Both the position numbers and the translations under genes were made by a program. This document shows, in pieces, positions 45,910 to 55,308 of a stretch of 64,000 bases of DNA. Each line of letters opens with the position of its first letter. Position 1 is the stretch's first letter. This DNA comes from Chitinophaga caeni (GTDB taxonomy: Bacteria; Bacteroidota; Bacteroidia; Chitinophagales; Chitinophagaceae): the NCBI RefSeq assembly GCF_002557795.1, contig NZ_CP023777.1, forward strand, positions 1,876,001 to 1,940,000, read 5' to 3'. The notes beneath the pieces are model-generated. The model worked only from the letters and a program-made list of their open reading frames with translations. It made no database searches and was not told the DNA's origin.

Positions 45910-47997
45910 ATGTCAACAAATTTTTATCCGTCTAACCCCGTCGATGTAGATCCTAATTTAACGATTCCCGGCAAGGCCTTCAAAATGCAGGTAATGAAAG
46001 TGATCTTGGCGATCGTATTATTTGTATTGGTCTACTTGTTAATGGTCGCATTATCCGTCGCATTAGCTATTGGTTGCATCTACCTGGGAATTAAGGTGAT
46101 GACCTTTGCCAGGGGCATAATGGCGATCTTATTAGGCGCCGCCATCATCTTTTTCGGTTTACTGGTCTGTTATTTCTTATTGAAATTTATTTTTGCGAAA
46201 GCTAATACACATAATCCGCAACGTATACGGATATTCGAAGTTGAACATCCAAAATTATTCGAGTTTGTTCGGCAATTGGCTAAGGATACTAATGTTCCCA
46301 TGCCGAAGAAAATATACGTAGTACCCGATATCAACGCCGCGGTATTTTATAATTCCAACTTCTGGAGCATGTTTTTGCCAGTACGCAAGAATCTTGAAAT
46401 CGGGCTGGGCCTAGTGAATATCCTGAACTTATCGGAATTTAAAATGGTCATTGCCCACGAATTCGGGCATTTCTCGCAAAAAAGTATGAAGTTGGGAAGT
46501 TATACTTATTCTGTCAACCGGATTATTTATAACATCCTGTATGAAAATGACGGCTACAATAATATCCTGTCTAAAGCGGGGAGTGTACATGCAATCTTCT
46601 CAATAATTACAATGCTGGCAGCAACGATAGCCCGCGGCATACAGGCTATTCTTAAAGGAATGTTCTCGTTGATCAACAAACCTTATTATAAACTTTCCCG
46701 TGAAATGGAATTTCATGCAGATGCTGTTGCGCTTTCGGTTGTCGGTACCGAGGCGGCAACCTCCAGTATGATGAAGATTGAAACTTTGCAATTTGGATAC
46801 GACATTAGCATGTCCAAGTTAAATGAATGGATTAAACAGGAGGCAGCCCCCCGGAACATGTTTGACGCCCAGTATCAAGCTAATTTATTACATAGTGAAT
46901 GGAATGATATCCCGGTAAAAGAGGGTTTATTATATGTTGAAGAAAGGCATTTTGATTATATAACCCCGCCCAGGTTAGTCGTACAGGATCAATGGGCAAG
47001 CCATCCGCCAACCGAAGAAAGGATCAAGCGGTTTAAAGTTGCGAATATTGAAAATGTGATAGACACCCGTAGCGCCTGGTCTTTGTTTGATGATAAAGAA
47101 AGTATGCAGGAAAGGGCTACCCGGCATCTGGTCGAGGTATCGTTTCCCAATCTGAAGGTACAGGAATGGAGGGATACGGGGATTTTAATGGACGAGGTAA
47201 AGACCTTTATGGGAGCAATTCGATTCCCCGGGATTTTCAGGGATTATTATGAAGGCAGGAGCTTTGTTAAGATTGAACCGGGAGAATTGCCGCAGGGTGA
47301 ACAGCGATTTGAAGATATTTATAACGAAAAAGTAATTGCAAGAATCAGGCGGCATTTTCAAAATGAAAGAGAATTGTATTTATTAAAGATGATCCAAGGC
47401 GAGCAGGTCAAAGTAAAGCATTTTACTTTCGATGGGGTTCGTTACCGTTCGAAGGATGTCGAGAAAATTATCAAGGTACTGGAAGTGGCAGTGCAAGAGG
47501 ATACCAAGTGGTTAGAAGAATTAGATCTTAAAGGATATGCATTACATCTCCAGCTAGCCAGGGTGCGTTCCGAAGATATGGAGGCGGAGTTGGTTGTACG
47601 TTACCAGGAAATTATAAGGTTGGAAGCTCATTTAGAGCAGTTAAAGGAGGTATTAGATAGCTTGTTCAATACGATCAATACTATTTATGGTGAAGAACAT
47701 ACCTTGATCCGGCTCAAAATTTTATTTAACGAGCTAAAGGTGAAAGAGAATAAATTGAAATCAATCCTATTAGATTTTGAAAAAAATAATTGGACTGCAT
47801 ATTTTTATTCAGCGGGTTTTGCCGGGGAGTTCGAAAAATTCTTGCGGGGAACCTTTCAATATTTTGATGGGAACAATGTGATGGCTGATGAGATTAATTT
47901 GTTGTTCTCAATCGGTAACCAAGTTGAATTTTATGCTGGTCGAATTGAAAAATCTTTGAAAAAGAATTACCTAGAAGCTGTAAAAGAATTGGTTTAA
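45910..47997 (+). CDS. M48 family membrane metallopeptidase
   Basis: 695 residues. Two N-terminal transmembrane helices (~28-60 and 66-95) precede a zinc metalloprotease domain with HEFGH (AHEFGHFSQKSMK, residues ~181-185) and the third ligand in SREMEFHADAVAL. The HExxH plus downstream E/D is the M48 (HtpX/Ste24) pattern. The C-terminal ~370 residues are helical with coiled-coil character and no named domain. Its size is larger than HtpX, typical of Bacteroidota variants. Confidence 0.92.
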   Translation: MSTNFYPSNPVDVDPNLTIPGKAFKMQVMKVILAIVLFVLVYLLMVALSVALAIGCIYLGIKVMTFARGIMAILLGAAIIFFGLLVCYFLLKFIFAKANTHNPQRIRIFEVEHPKLFEFVRQLAKDTNVPMPKKIYVVPDINAAVFYNSNFWSMFLPVRKNLEIGLGLVNILNLSEFKMVIAHEFGHFSQKSMKLGSYTYSVNRIIYNILYENDGYNNILSKAGSVHAIFSIITMLAATIARGIQAILKGMFSLINKPYYKLSREMEFHADAVALSVVGTEAATSSMMKIETLQFGYDISMSKLNEWIKQEAAPRNMFDAQYQANLLHSEWNDIPVKEGLLYVEERHFDYITPPRLVVQDQWASHPPTEERIKRFKVANIENVIDTRSAWSLFDDKESMQERATRHLVEVSFPNLKVQEWRDTGILMDEVKTFMGAIRFPGIFRDYYEGRSFVKIEPGELPQGEQRFEDIYNEKVIARIRRHFQNERELYLLKMIQGEQVKVKHFTFDGVRYRSKDVEKIIKVLEVAVQEDTKWLEELDLKGYALHLQLARVRSEDMEAELVVRYQEIIRLEAHLEQLKEVLDSLFNTINTIYGEEHTLIRLKILFNELKVKENKLKSILLDFEKNNWTAYFYSAGFAGEFEKFLRGTFQYFDGNNVMADEINLLFSIGNQVEFYAGRIEKSLKKNYLEAVKELV

Positions 47998-48248
47998 ATT
48001 TATTGGGTGTCAAAAATTTAATTAGCACATCAATTAACTTGCCTGCTTTCGAATCATAAATTTTAAATAAAGGGAAATTTCCCAGCATAATTATCATGTT
48101 CATAAACGACTTACAAGTGTACAATATTGAACATATTATTTATTATGTTAATTTAATAATCACTGGTAAATAAGCCTGGTTAAATTGGCATTGCAATTGG
48201 GGCGGATGATATTTGAAATATATTTCGCTTAAATTCAAATACTATTCT

Positions 48249-50636
48249 ATGTTCCGGAACTATTTCCTCATTGCCTATCGGAATCTTGTTAATAACAAGC
48301 TTTACGGCGTATTGAATATTGCGGGCTTGGCCCTGGGGCTAACATGTGGTATATTAATATTTGCTATCGTAAAATTTAACTTGAGCTTCGACGATTTTCA
48401 TCATGATAAGGACCGGATCTATAGGTTAGTTACCGAGCAACATCGAGATGATATTTCCCGCGTATACAGTGTACCGCCTGCCTTGGCAAAAAGTTTTAGA
48501 ACAGATTACGACTTGGCCGATTATTGTAGCAGGATCGCAACTTTTAACGATGTATTGGTCAATGTAACGGAAGGGGATGCTAAGAAGAAGTTCGTGGAAT
48601 CAAATGGTATAGCGTTCGTAGAAGAAGGCTTTTTCAAGATATTCAACTTCCCCATGCTCATGGGAAACCCCGGGACGGCGCTATCGCAGCCCAATACCGT
48701 TATCATTACGCAGCGTTTGGCGCGGAAATATTTCGGGTCAGCCGACCCTTTAGGGAAAATTATCAACCTGGATAATTCTATTGATTGTAAAGTTACCGGC
48801 GTATTGAAGGATCTTCCGAAGAATTCAGATTTTAATTGCGATATATATTTTTCTTATGCGACCCTGGATAAGTATAATGAGTGGTTCAATCAAGATGATG
48901 CATGGGGAGGTATTTCGAGCGCATTACAAGCTTACATGTTATTGAAACCAGGTGTTGATACTAAGAGGGTTGAGGATTTGTTGACTGCTTACGCTAGGAA
49001 ATATAGGAAGGATTCCCATAACCAACACTATTACAAATTGCAACCGCTTTCAACGGTTCATTCCGATACCAGGTACGGCGGTACGATGGATATGAAAAAT
49101 ATTTGGATCATTTCTTTCGTGGCACTTTTCCTCGTAATTGCAGCTTGTGTAAACTTTATTAACCTGGCTACGGCACAAGCCGTTAGTCGTTCTAAGGAAG
49201 TTGGCATACGGAAGGCTTTAGGAAGCTTCAGATCGCAACTGTTTTGGCAGTTTATCATGGAAACGGCTTTAATAACATTTATCGCGATTTTTTTATCTAT
49301 CCTGGTAGCATATGCCGTTTTACCTTCTGTAAATAGATGGTTAGATATCGATATACCGTACGCTGCATTGAATTATTGGCAATTATGGGTGTTTATTCCT
49401 GTAATGGGAATTTTGATCACGTTTATTGCAGGTAGTTACCCTGCCTTGATATTATCCGGGTTCAATCCTGTTAGGGCTTTGAAGGGTAGGCTATTCGCGC
49501 AGGCCGGGAGTTTTAGTTTGCGGCGTTTATTAATTATCGTTCAATATAGTATATCCATTGTTCTCATCATCGGTATGATCATCGTAACGAGGCAAATGAA
49601 CTATAGCCGGAATGGCGACCTTGGTTTTCATAAGGATGCCATTGTAATAGTGCCTATGGGTGCTGGTGCGCAAAACGACCGCGTTACAACTTTCAAACAA
49701 CAATTAAGCCAGATGCCGGGTGTGAAGAGTTACAGTTTGTGTTACACGGCACCTGCCTCGCAAACGGCTTGGAACACATCGATCAGGTTTGATAAAAAAG
49801 CAGAGGAAGAACCCTTCAGCGTTGATTTCAAAGCAGGGGATGAACAATATTTAAAGACTTTCGGGCTAGAATTATTAGCGGGTAGGAACTTGTTTGCCAG
49901 CGATACGGTAAGGGAAGTTCTCGTTAATGAACAAGTAGTAAAGAAGCTGCAACTGTCTTCACCGGCGGATGCTATCGGTCACCTGTTAAATGTGGCAGAT
50001 TTTGAATACCCGGCCACGATCGTCGGTGTATTGAAAGACTTTCATGACCGGAGCTTCCATTCCGAGATACAACCATTGGTATTAACAACGTATTCCGGGA
50101 ATTACCGCCGGGTAGCAATTAAATTGGAAGCCAAAAGCATGGTACCTACTATGGCAGCTATTGAAGAAGCATGGATAAAATTGTATCCCGAGCAAATGTA
50201 TAAGTACGATTTTTTGGATGCGCAAATTGCCCAGTTTTACGAATCGGAACAGATGATGTTAAACCTGGTCCGTATTTTCACGATCATAGCCATCTTCATC
50301 GGGTGTCTAGGTCTGTACGGATTGGTTGCATTCATGGTTTCACAGAAGAGAAAGGAAATCGGGATTCGTAAAGTATTGGGAAGCAGTATTCCCCAGGTAA
50401 TTTGGATTTTCGGAAAGGAATTTAGCCGTTTAATATTGATTGCTTTCCTCGTTGCAGCGCCAATTGCCTGGTATATGATGAGTAATTGGCTGGCAGGTTT
50501 TGAATACCATGTTGATATCAATGCTGCTACTTATTTCTATTCAATATTTTTCATCGTTGTTATTGCGAGCATCACCGTGGGATATCATACTTTAAGAGCC
50601 GCGTGGATGAATCCAGCCAAGATATTAAGGGAATAG
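48249..50636 (+). CDS. MacB/FtsX-type ABC transporter permease
   Basis: 795 residues from the ATG at 48249 (MFRNYFLIAYRNLVNNKLYGVLNIAGL). Architecture: N-terminal TM, MacB_PCD periplasmic domain, three TMs (FtsX), a second MacB_PCD and FtsX block, with the characteristic SRSKEVGIRKALGSFR and RKEIGIRKVLGSS motifs. Such permeases partner with a MacB-like ATPase, absent here. The large two-domain permeases are abundant in Bacteroidota, usually sigma/TCS-regulated. The frame extends to a TTG at 48213, not favoured. Confidence 0.93.
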   Translation: MFRNYFLIAYRNLVNNKLYGVLNIAGLALGLTCGILIFAIVKFNLSFDDFHHDKDRIYRLVTEQHRDDISRVYSVPPALAKSFRTDYDLADYCSRIATFNDVLVNVTEGDAKKKFVESNGIAFVEEGFFKIFNFPMLMGNPGTALSQPNTVIITQRLARKYFGSADPLGKIINLDNSIDCKVTGVLKDLPKNSDFNCDIYFSYATLDKYNEWFNQDDAWGGISSALQAYMLLKPGVDTKRVEDLLTAYARKYRKDSHNQHYYKLQPLSTVHSDTRYGGTMDMKNIWIISFVALFLVIAACVNFINLATAQAVSRSKEVGIRKALGSFRSQLFWQFIMETALITFIAIFLSILVAYAVLPSVNRWLDIDIPYAALNYWQLWVFIPVMGILITFIAGSYPALILSGFNPVRALKGRLFAQAGSFSLRRLLIIVQYSISIVLIIGMIIVTRQMNYSRNGDLGFHKDAIVIVPMGAGAQNDRVTTFKQQLSQMPGVKSYSLCYTAPASQTAWNTSIRFDKKAEEEPFSVDFKAGDEQYLKTFGLELLAGRNLFASDTVREVLVNEQVVKKLQLSSPADAIGHLLNVADFEYPATIVGVLKDFHDRSFHSEIQPLVLTTYSGNYRRVAIKLEAKSMVPTMAAIEEAWIKLYPEQMYKYDFLDAQIAQFYESEQMMLNLVRIFTIIAIFIGCLGLYGLVAFMVSQKRKEIGIRKVLGSSIPQVIWIFGKEFSRLILIAFLVAAPIAWYMMSNWLAGFEYHVDINAATYFYSIFFIVVIASITVGYHTLRAAWMNPAKILRE

Positions 50637-50724
50637 GATAAATTAATTCATATGGAACGCTCCCGTTATTGATTCATGCCTGGATTGATAACGGGAGTAT
50701 TCGCTTATTGATATTAGCACAAAA

Positions 50725-51093
50725 TCACGCGAAGTTACTTTTTTCAAAGTCGAAGTGGATACTTTCTCCGGGCATGGGGCCCCAGCTGTTTGTCTCCGTT
50801 TTACTAGGCATCGCGGCAAATATAAGCCCGATCAAGACGAAAAACGTCAGTACATACCAGCCGCTATACCCTGCATCGTGCATTCTCCTAACGGCCAGCG
50901 CGGTAGTAGGTATTAAGCCAATGATTGAAAATAGATAACATAGGCTTAAACTTGTATCACCGATGATATGGCTGATAGCTAAAAGTAAAATTAGGATCAC
51001 CGTATAATAAAAATTGGCGATCCAGAATTGTTTCCTTGTTGATCTGCCGGTAAATTGCGCAAATCTTTGAAACATTTCAAAGAAGTATTTCAT
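50725..51093 (-). CDS. DUF805 family membrane protein
   Basis: 122 residues with three or four hydrophobic helices. The N-terminal FAQFTGRSTRKQFW and RRMHDAGYSGWYVL match the DUF805 pattern (GRxxRxxFW ... RLHDxxxSGW). Inner-membrane, function unknown. It and the next gene are paralogues in tandem, 39 bases apart. Confidence 0.88.
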   Translation of the reverse strand: MKYFFEMFQRFAQFTGRSTRKQFWIANFYYTVILILLLAISHIIGDTSLSLCYLFSIIGLIPTTALAVRRMHDAGYSGWYVLTFFVLIGLIFAAMPSKTETNSWGPMPGESIHFDFEKSNFA

Positions 51094-51132
51094 AGGGATC
51101 CGGTGTTAATTCTAATTTATATAGTGAGCATA

Positions 51133-51510
51133 TCAAGTTTTTGGAGTATTCCAAAGGTCAAAATCTAGAGGGACAGCTTCTTCGTTGAATGGATTAGGCC
51201 CCCATTTGTTGGTACCGGGTTTGCTTTCCGCGAACATCAAGTAAAACCCGTAGTAAGGAATTAATACCATCCATCCGGTTTGTCCTACATCATGAGATCT
51301 TCTTACAGCTGCTGATAACAATGTTACCATGTAATAGAAGCTACTGATATATATGATATTCATTGCATGGGGAATAGGAAAGTTAAACAGGATCAGCAAT
51401 TCTAATGTATAGATTAAAAAGATGCTCACGATACCCAGGTTAAACTCGGTTCTAGTACTTCTCCCCTTAAATACAAATGGACGGGTTAGGAATAATAATA
51501 AATAACGCAT
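51133..51510 (-). CDS. DUF805 family membrane protein, paralogue
   Basis: 125 residues. FKGRSTRTEFN and RRSHDVGQTGWMVL give the DUF805 signature; both paralogues end in an acidic N-W-G-P region (GTNKWGPNPF). Likely tandem duplication with the preceding gene. Confidence 0.88.
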   Translation of the reverse strand: MRYLLLFLTRPFVFKGRSTRTEFNLGIVSIFLIYTLELLILFNFPIPHAMNIIYISSFYYMVTLLSAAVRRSHDVGQTGWMVLIPYYGFYLMFAESKPGTNKWGPNPFNEEAVPLDFDLWNTPKT

Positions 51511-51699
51511 AGGTGTAAATGATAATAATAATGCAGGTTTATTCAGATTAGATATAAAGATAATATTTTTAGAATAAAAATTGGGTTAATGGATGGAAAT
51601 CGATTAACCCTGCATTTTAGAAATGCTTGTAAAAACGAGTTGAGTATTATAAATCAAACAATTGCAAACCTAAAAAGTTCGTTCATGGATATTTTAGGC

Positions 51700-52788
51700 T
51701 TATATCTCGCGCCACCAGGTATGGACCAAGGGCGGATTTTCAACGGTAAACCGTTGGCCTTGCATCGGCATAACCAGGTGTATATCTTTTTCGGCTGCTG
51801 CTGCTAACACTAGCTCTGCCGGTTCATCCCAGGTATGTAGACCTAAGGCATATTTTCCCCAATGTACAGGTAGTAGCAAATTGGCATGTAGATCTTTACA
51901 TGCTTGTACGGTTTCATGCGGCAGCATGTGGATATCGGGCCAATATGGACTGTACTGTCCACATTCTAAAATTGCGATATCGAAGGAACCGTATTTATCA
52001 CCCATTTCTTTAAAAATAGGACTGTAACCGGAATCGCCGCCTATAAAGAGTTTTTTGTGTTGCGTTTGAAGGATAAAAGAGCCCCAAAGAGTATTATTCC
52101 TGGAGAAGGAGCGCCCTGAAAAGTGCCGGGAAGGGCAGGTGTCTAAACGGAAGCCATGTGCTATATCCACACTTTCCCATAGATCCAGTTCATGTATTTG
52201 CGTCGCTGGAATGCCCCAGCTTTCCAAATGGGCTCCTACGCCGAGGAAAGTATAGAATTGGGTATGCTGATATTGAAGTTGCTTAATGAATTGGTGGTCC
52301 AGGTGATCATAATGATCGTGGCTGATTAAGACGATGTCAATCCGGGGAAAATCGTCCAGGGCCCAGTTTTCTGTGGCTGGGAAACGTTTTGAGCCGATCC
52401 AGTTAAAAGGGGAAACCCGCGTAGAAAACACGGGGTCAACGAGGATATTCAACCCATCAACTTGTAAAAGGTAAGAGGAATGCCCCAGCCAGGTGATGTA
52501 AGTAAGGCCGGGCTGGATGCCCCAATCGGTATTTTTATGCACTGGAATGGGGCCGGGCGGCTTTCTTTTCGGATCGCTGTTGAAAAGTTTCGCCAATATC
52601 TTGAACGTATTGCCCGGCATCATGACCTGCGTTGGTACCGGGTTTTGGAAACTTCCGTTTTTGAAGTTTATAGATGAAGTAATGCGTTTTAAGCGCGCAC
52701 CTGTTGGCTTTTGGCCAAAAGAAGCGTTCCTTGATACAGCATATATTAATGTAATAGCTAGGAGTATGCAAACTAAGAAAATGGTCAT
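51700..52788 (-). CDS. NAPE-PLD-like MBL-fold hydrolase
   Basis: 362 residues with an N-terminal membrane anchor (FLVCILLAITLIYAV). GHSSYLLQVDGLNILVDPVFS and LISHDHYDHLDHQFIKQL are the MBL signature in the form used by N-acyl-phosphatidylethanolamine phospholipase D-like enzymes (UlaG/NAPE-PLD group). Later ligands in GGDSGYSP and PVHWGKYAL. The membrane anchor suits a lipid substrate. Function is inferred from family only. Confidence 0.88.
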   Translation of the reverse strand: MTIFLVCILLAITLIYAVSRNASFGQKPTGARLKRITSSINFKNGSFQNPVPTQVMMPGNTFKILAKLFNSDPKRKPPGPIPVHKNTDWGIQPGLTYITWLGHSSYLLQVDGLNILVDPVFSTRVSPFNWIGSKRFPATENWALDDFPRIDIVLISHDHYDHLDHQFIKQLQYQHTQFYTFLGVGAHLESWGIPATQIHELDLWESVDIAHGFRLDTCPSRHFSGRSFSRNNTLWGSFILQTQHKKLFIGGDSGYSPIFKEMGDKYGSFDIAILECGQYSPYWPDIHMLPHETVQACKDLHANLLLPVHWGKYALGLHTWDEPAELVLAAAAEKDIHLVMPMQGQRFTVENPPLVHTWWREI

Positions 52789-52830
52789 AATTAATTCTCG
52801 ATCTTAGCTGCAAGATAAAAATTGTACAAA

Positions 52831-52863
52831 CAAAAAGCGCCTTCCCTTTGAAGGATGGCGCTA
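52831..52863 (-). terminator. Terminator downstream of the 53-kb response regulator
   Basis: AGCGCC pairs with GGCGCT; inner TCC pairs with GGA beyond a T-T mismatch; minus strand then runs TTTTTG. It is about 190 bases after the stop of the response regulator gene at 53050. Confidence 0.7.
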
Positions 52864-53049
52864 ATTTGCTCTGGGGCTAGATATCTATGTGATGATAAGA
52901 ATCTAGTTATTCCGCTATGAGGCTAGTTTATGAACATGAAGCCATTATAGCTCCCGCAAAAGTATAATGAGAAATGGGTATATAAAATACCTATTTGTTG
53001 GTATTTTGGGTCAAGGTAAGATAAATTGAAAAATTTGACAGCCAGGTTA

Positions 53050-53505
53050 CTAAATGCTGAAGCTGTAAATGCTCTTTACCGCATCTTTGAAGTTTGCCGG
53101 TAATAATGGCTTCGGCAATTTATGCTGGATTAGCGCTGTGCTCGGATGCTTGATATGGGAATATTCTGAATGCGCTGAAGAGATCATCACGATTTTGCAG
53201 GCATCTTTGACTTTCGGTTCACAAGTATGCAACCTGGCAAGGAACTCGTACCCATCCATAACCGGCATTTGTATATCCAATAATATCAAGTTTTGATAGT
53301 TGTCATCATGATTTTGCATGATAAACTCCAATGCCTTAGAGGCCTCATGGAAGCCTAAAACCTTAGAACCCGGGAGGTGATGCGCCACGATCTTCTTATG
53401 CAATAATACATCCAGCACACTATCATCAATTACAATCACCCTTATATTGGGATAAGATCGGGATAATAAATTATTCTGTTGATCTAATGAATAGATGTTT
53501 TGCAT
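53050..53505 (-). CDS. Single-domain response regulator
   Basis: 151 residues, a REC domain only: acidic pair IDDSVLD, phosphoacceptor Asp77 in ILLDIQMPVMDG, conserved Lys in LPKPLLPANF. No output domain. It resembles the regulator at 53804, so the two are likely paralogues. It is separated from the signalling operon by a 298-base gap and a terminator. Confidence 0.9.
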   Translation of the reverse strand: MQNIYSLDQQNNLLSRSYPNIRVIVIDDSVLDVLLHKKIVAHHLPGSKVLGFHEASKALEFIMQNHDDNYQNLILLDIQMPVMDGYEFLARLHTCEPKVKDACKIVMISSAHSEYSHIKHPSTALIQHKLPKPLLPANFKDAVKSIYSFSI

Positions 53506-53803
53506 TTTAAAAATAAAATTAGGTTACCATGCTCTTGATAGGCGCACCTTAAGTCGTATCGCTTCCCGTGGCTTTTCAATTTAATTCGGCGGGCCTTCAA
53601 AGGGGTGGGTAACAAATGTCCAAAATCTGGATAAAACCTTTACTCATGCATTCAATAGTCAACAGTGCAAAGTCAAAAGTCTACTTATGCAATGTAGTAA
53701 TTCCGCGACTTACAACCATGGATTTTCTTGCGGTTAACAATGGCATAACAAAAAAATGGGGCACCCTATGTACCCCATTTTTAAATATTTTCTAAAAAAA
53801 ATC
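53506..53803. other. Gap between two single-domain response regulators
   Basis: 298 bases with a bidirectional hairpin at 53752-53782 and no ORF. It probably holds the promoter of the downstream regulator. Confidence 0.5.
53752..53782. terminator. Terminator after the signalling operon
   Basis: AAAAATGGGG pairs with CCCCATTTTT across a 11-base loop; A- and T-rich on both sides, so it works in either direction. It follows the last gene of the minus operon by 22 bases. Confidence 0.8.
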
Positions 53804-54241
53804 CTATTCTTTGAAAATTCCTTCGATAACCTCCTTTAACTCCTTGGGTTGTAACGGTTTTTTTAGTAGTCGTATGACTAATGGGTTCGCGTTCGTTTTG
53901 TTAATATCTCCAAAATCTAATGACGAGGAAACCATGATGATATAACATTGCGATTTGATTTTGGTGGGATAAGAATCGAATGATTTTAAAAAGTCGAACC
54001 CATCCATTTCCGGCATCTGTATATCTAAAAGTATTACCGTAGGGGGGATTTGCGGCAGTGTAACATTGCTCGAAAGATATTCTAATGCCTTGTTGGCGCT
54101 ATTGAATGACAAAACGGTTCTGCTGATCTGCTGCAAAGCAATCAGTCGCTCATGCAATAATAAATCAATCTCGTTGTCATCAATGAGTACAACTCGTAAA
54201 TCAGGTATCGAATTCATTTCTATTCGGGATGGTGATTTCAA
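53804..54241 (-). CDS. Single-domain response regulator (operon member)
   Basis: 145 residues, REC domain only: IDDNEID acidic patch, Asp73 in ILLDIQMPEMDG and Lys in LLKKPLQPKEL. The ATG at 54241 overlaps the histidine kinase stop by 41 bp; an alternative ATG at 54217 would overlap by 17 bp. It is likely a phosphoryl acceptor of the kinases upstream, acting by protein interaction. Confidence 0.9.
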   Translation of the reverse strand: MKSPSRIEMNSIPDLRVVLIDDNEIDLLLHERLIALQQISRTVLSFNSANKALEYLSSNVTLPQIPPTVILLDIQMPEMDGFDFLKSFDSYPTKIKSQCYIIMVSSSLDFGDINKTNANPLVIRLLKKPLQPKELKEVIEGIFKE

Positions 54242-55298
54242 ATTGTGTGCCTTCCCCGTATTGTGAGTCTACACTTATCGTTCCATTAATTTTAGTCAGG
54301 GCCTCTTTCACGATATACAAGCCGATACCGCTGCCCGGTTTATTATTGTTTTTCGATCGGAAAAACATCTTAAATATATTATTTAAATGCTCGCTTAATA
54401 TTCCAATGCCATTATCCACGATCTTTATCGTGGCCTTGTGGGGCTCTACTTTCGCACTTAAATTTACCTGCGGGTTAGTAGCTCCCGGTTTTTGATACTT
54501 TACGGCGTTGGATATCAAGTTGTTCAAAATTACGGAAATTCTGAATGTGTCACCCTTAAAATCGAAAGGTTGTTCAACATTTACTTTGAATTCTATCGCT
54601 GTATTTTGATGTTTAAACGTATCTACACAATCATTGAACAGGTTGTTGAAGTCGATTTTTTCATATTCTAGGTCTAAACGGGAATTCCTGTAATATTCGA
54701 TAATTTTCTGGATAAATCCATCCAATTTGACAACACAACTTTCAATCATGTCCATGTAACCCATGGGATCAGTTACTGTTTGATCCAAACGGGAGAGGTT
54801 GATGATGCCAAGAACCGACATCAACGGCGATCTTAAATCGTGAGATGTCGAATAAATAAAGCGGTTTAACTCGTCATTGGTCTTTTCAAGTTCCAGTACC
54901 TTTTCTTTCAATTGCTTCCTGGCCGAGTAAATCTCGTACGCATTATTGATGGAACGGTGCAGTTCATGTTCATCCCAAGGTTTCTTGATATACGAATATA
55001 TGTGGCCTTTATTAATTGCATCGATTATATCTTCCACATCCGTATAACCTGTTAAAAGGATACGGATAGGATCCGGTAGAATATCCTTGATATCATAAAA
55101 AAATTCGACCCCGGTTGTAACCGGCATCTTCTGATCCGCTATAATAATATGCACATCTACGCCTTTCAAAACTTGCTTGGCTTCCTGGGCAGAAAGGGCC
55201 GTGTAGATCTCATAATTTCTACGGAAGCTGGCCTTGAAGGCGTTTAAATTATGAATTTCATCATCGATATACAGTATCCGGATTCGAGTATTTTTCAT
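54201..55298 (-). CDS. REC-histidine kinase hybrid
   Basis: 365 residues. REC at residues 1-120 (Asp55 in ADQKMPV), then a coiled coil, HisKA with His153 in FIYSTSHDLRSPLM, and HATPase_c (SNAVKYQ, DNGIGI, GSGIGLYIV). No transmembrane region, so cytoplasmic. The N-terminal receiver is likely phosphorylated by the sensor kinase just upstream (10-base gap), so a phosphorelay is implied. Confidence 0.93.
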   Translation of the reverse strand: MKNTRIRILYIDDEIHNLNAFKASFRRNYEIYTALSAQEAKQVLKGVDVHIIIADQKMPVTTGVEFFYDIKDILPDPIRILLTGYTDVEDIIDAINKGHIYSYIKKPWDEHELHRSINNAYEIYSARKQLKEKVLELEKTNDELNRFIYSTSHDLRSPLMSVLGIINLSRLDQTVTDPMGYMDMIESCVVKLDGFIQKIIEYYRNSRLDLEYEKIDFNNLFNDCVDTFKHQNTAIEFKVNVEQPFDFKGDTFRISVILNNLISNAVKYQKPGATNPQVNLSAKVEPHKATIKIVDNGIGILSEHLNNIFKMFFRSKNNNKPGSGIGLYIVKEALTKINGTISVDSQYGEGTQFEITIPNRNEFDT

Positions 55299-55308
55299 GA
55301 ATGGTTAA

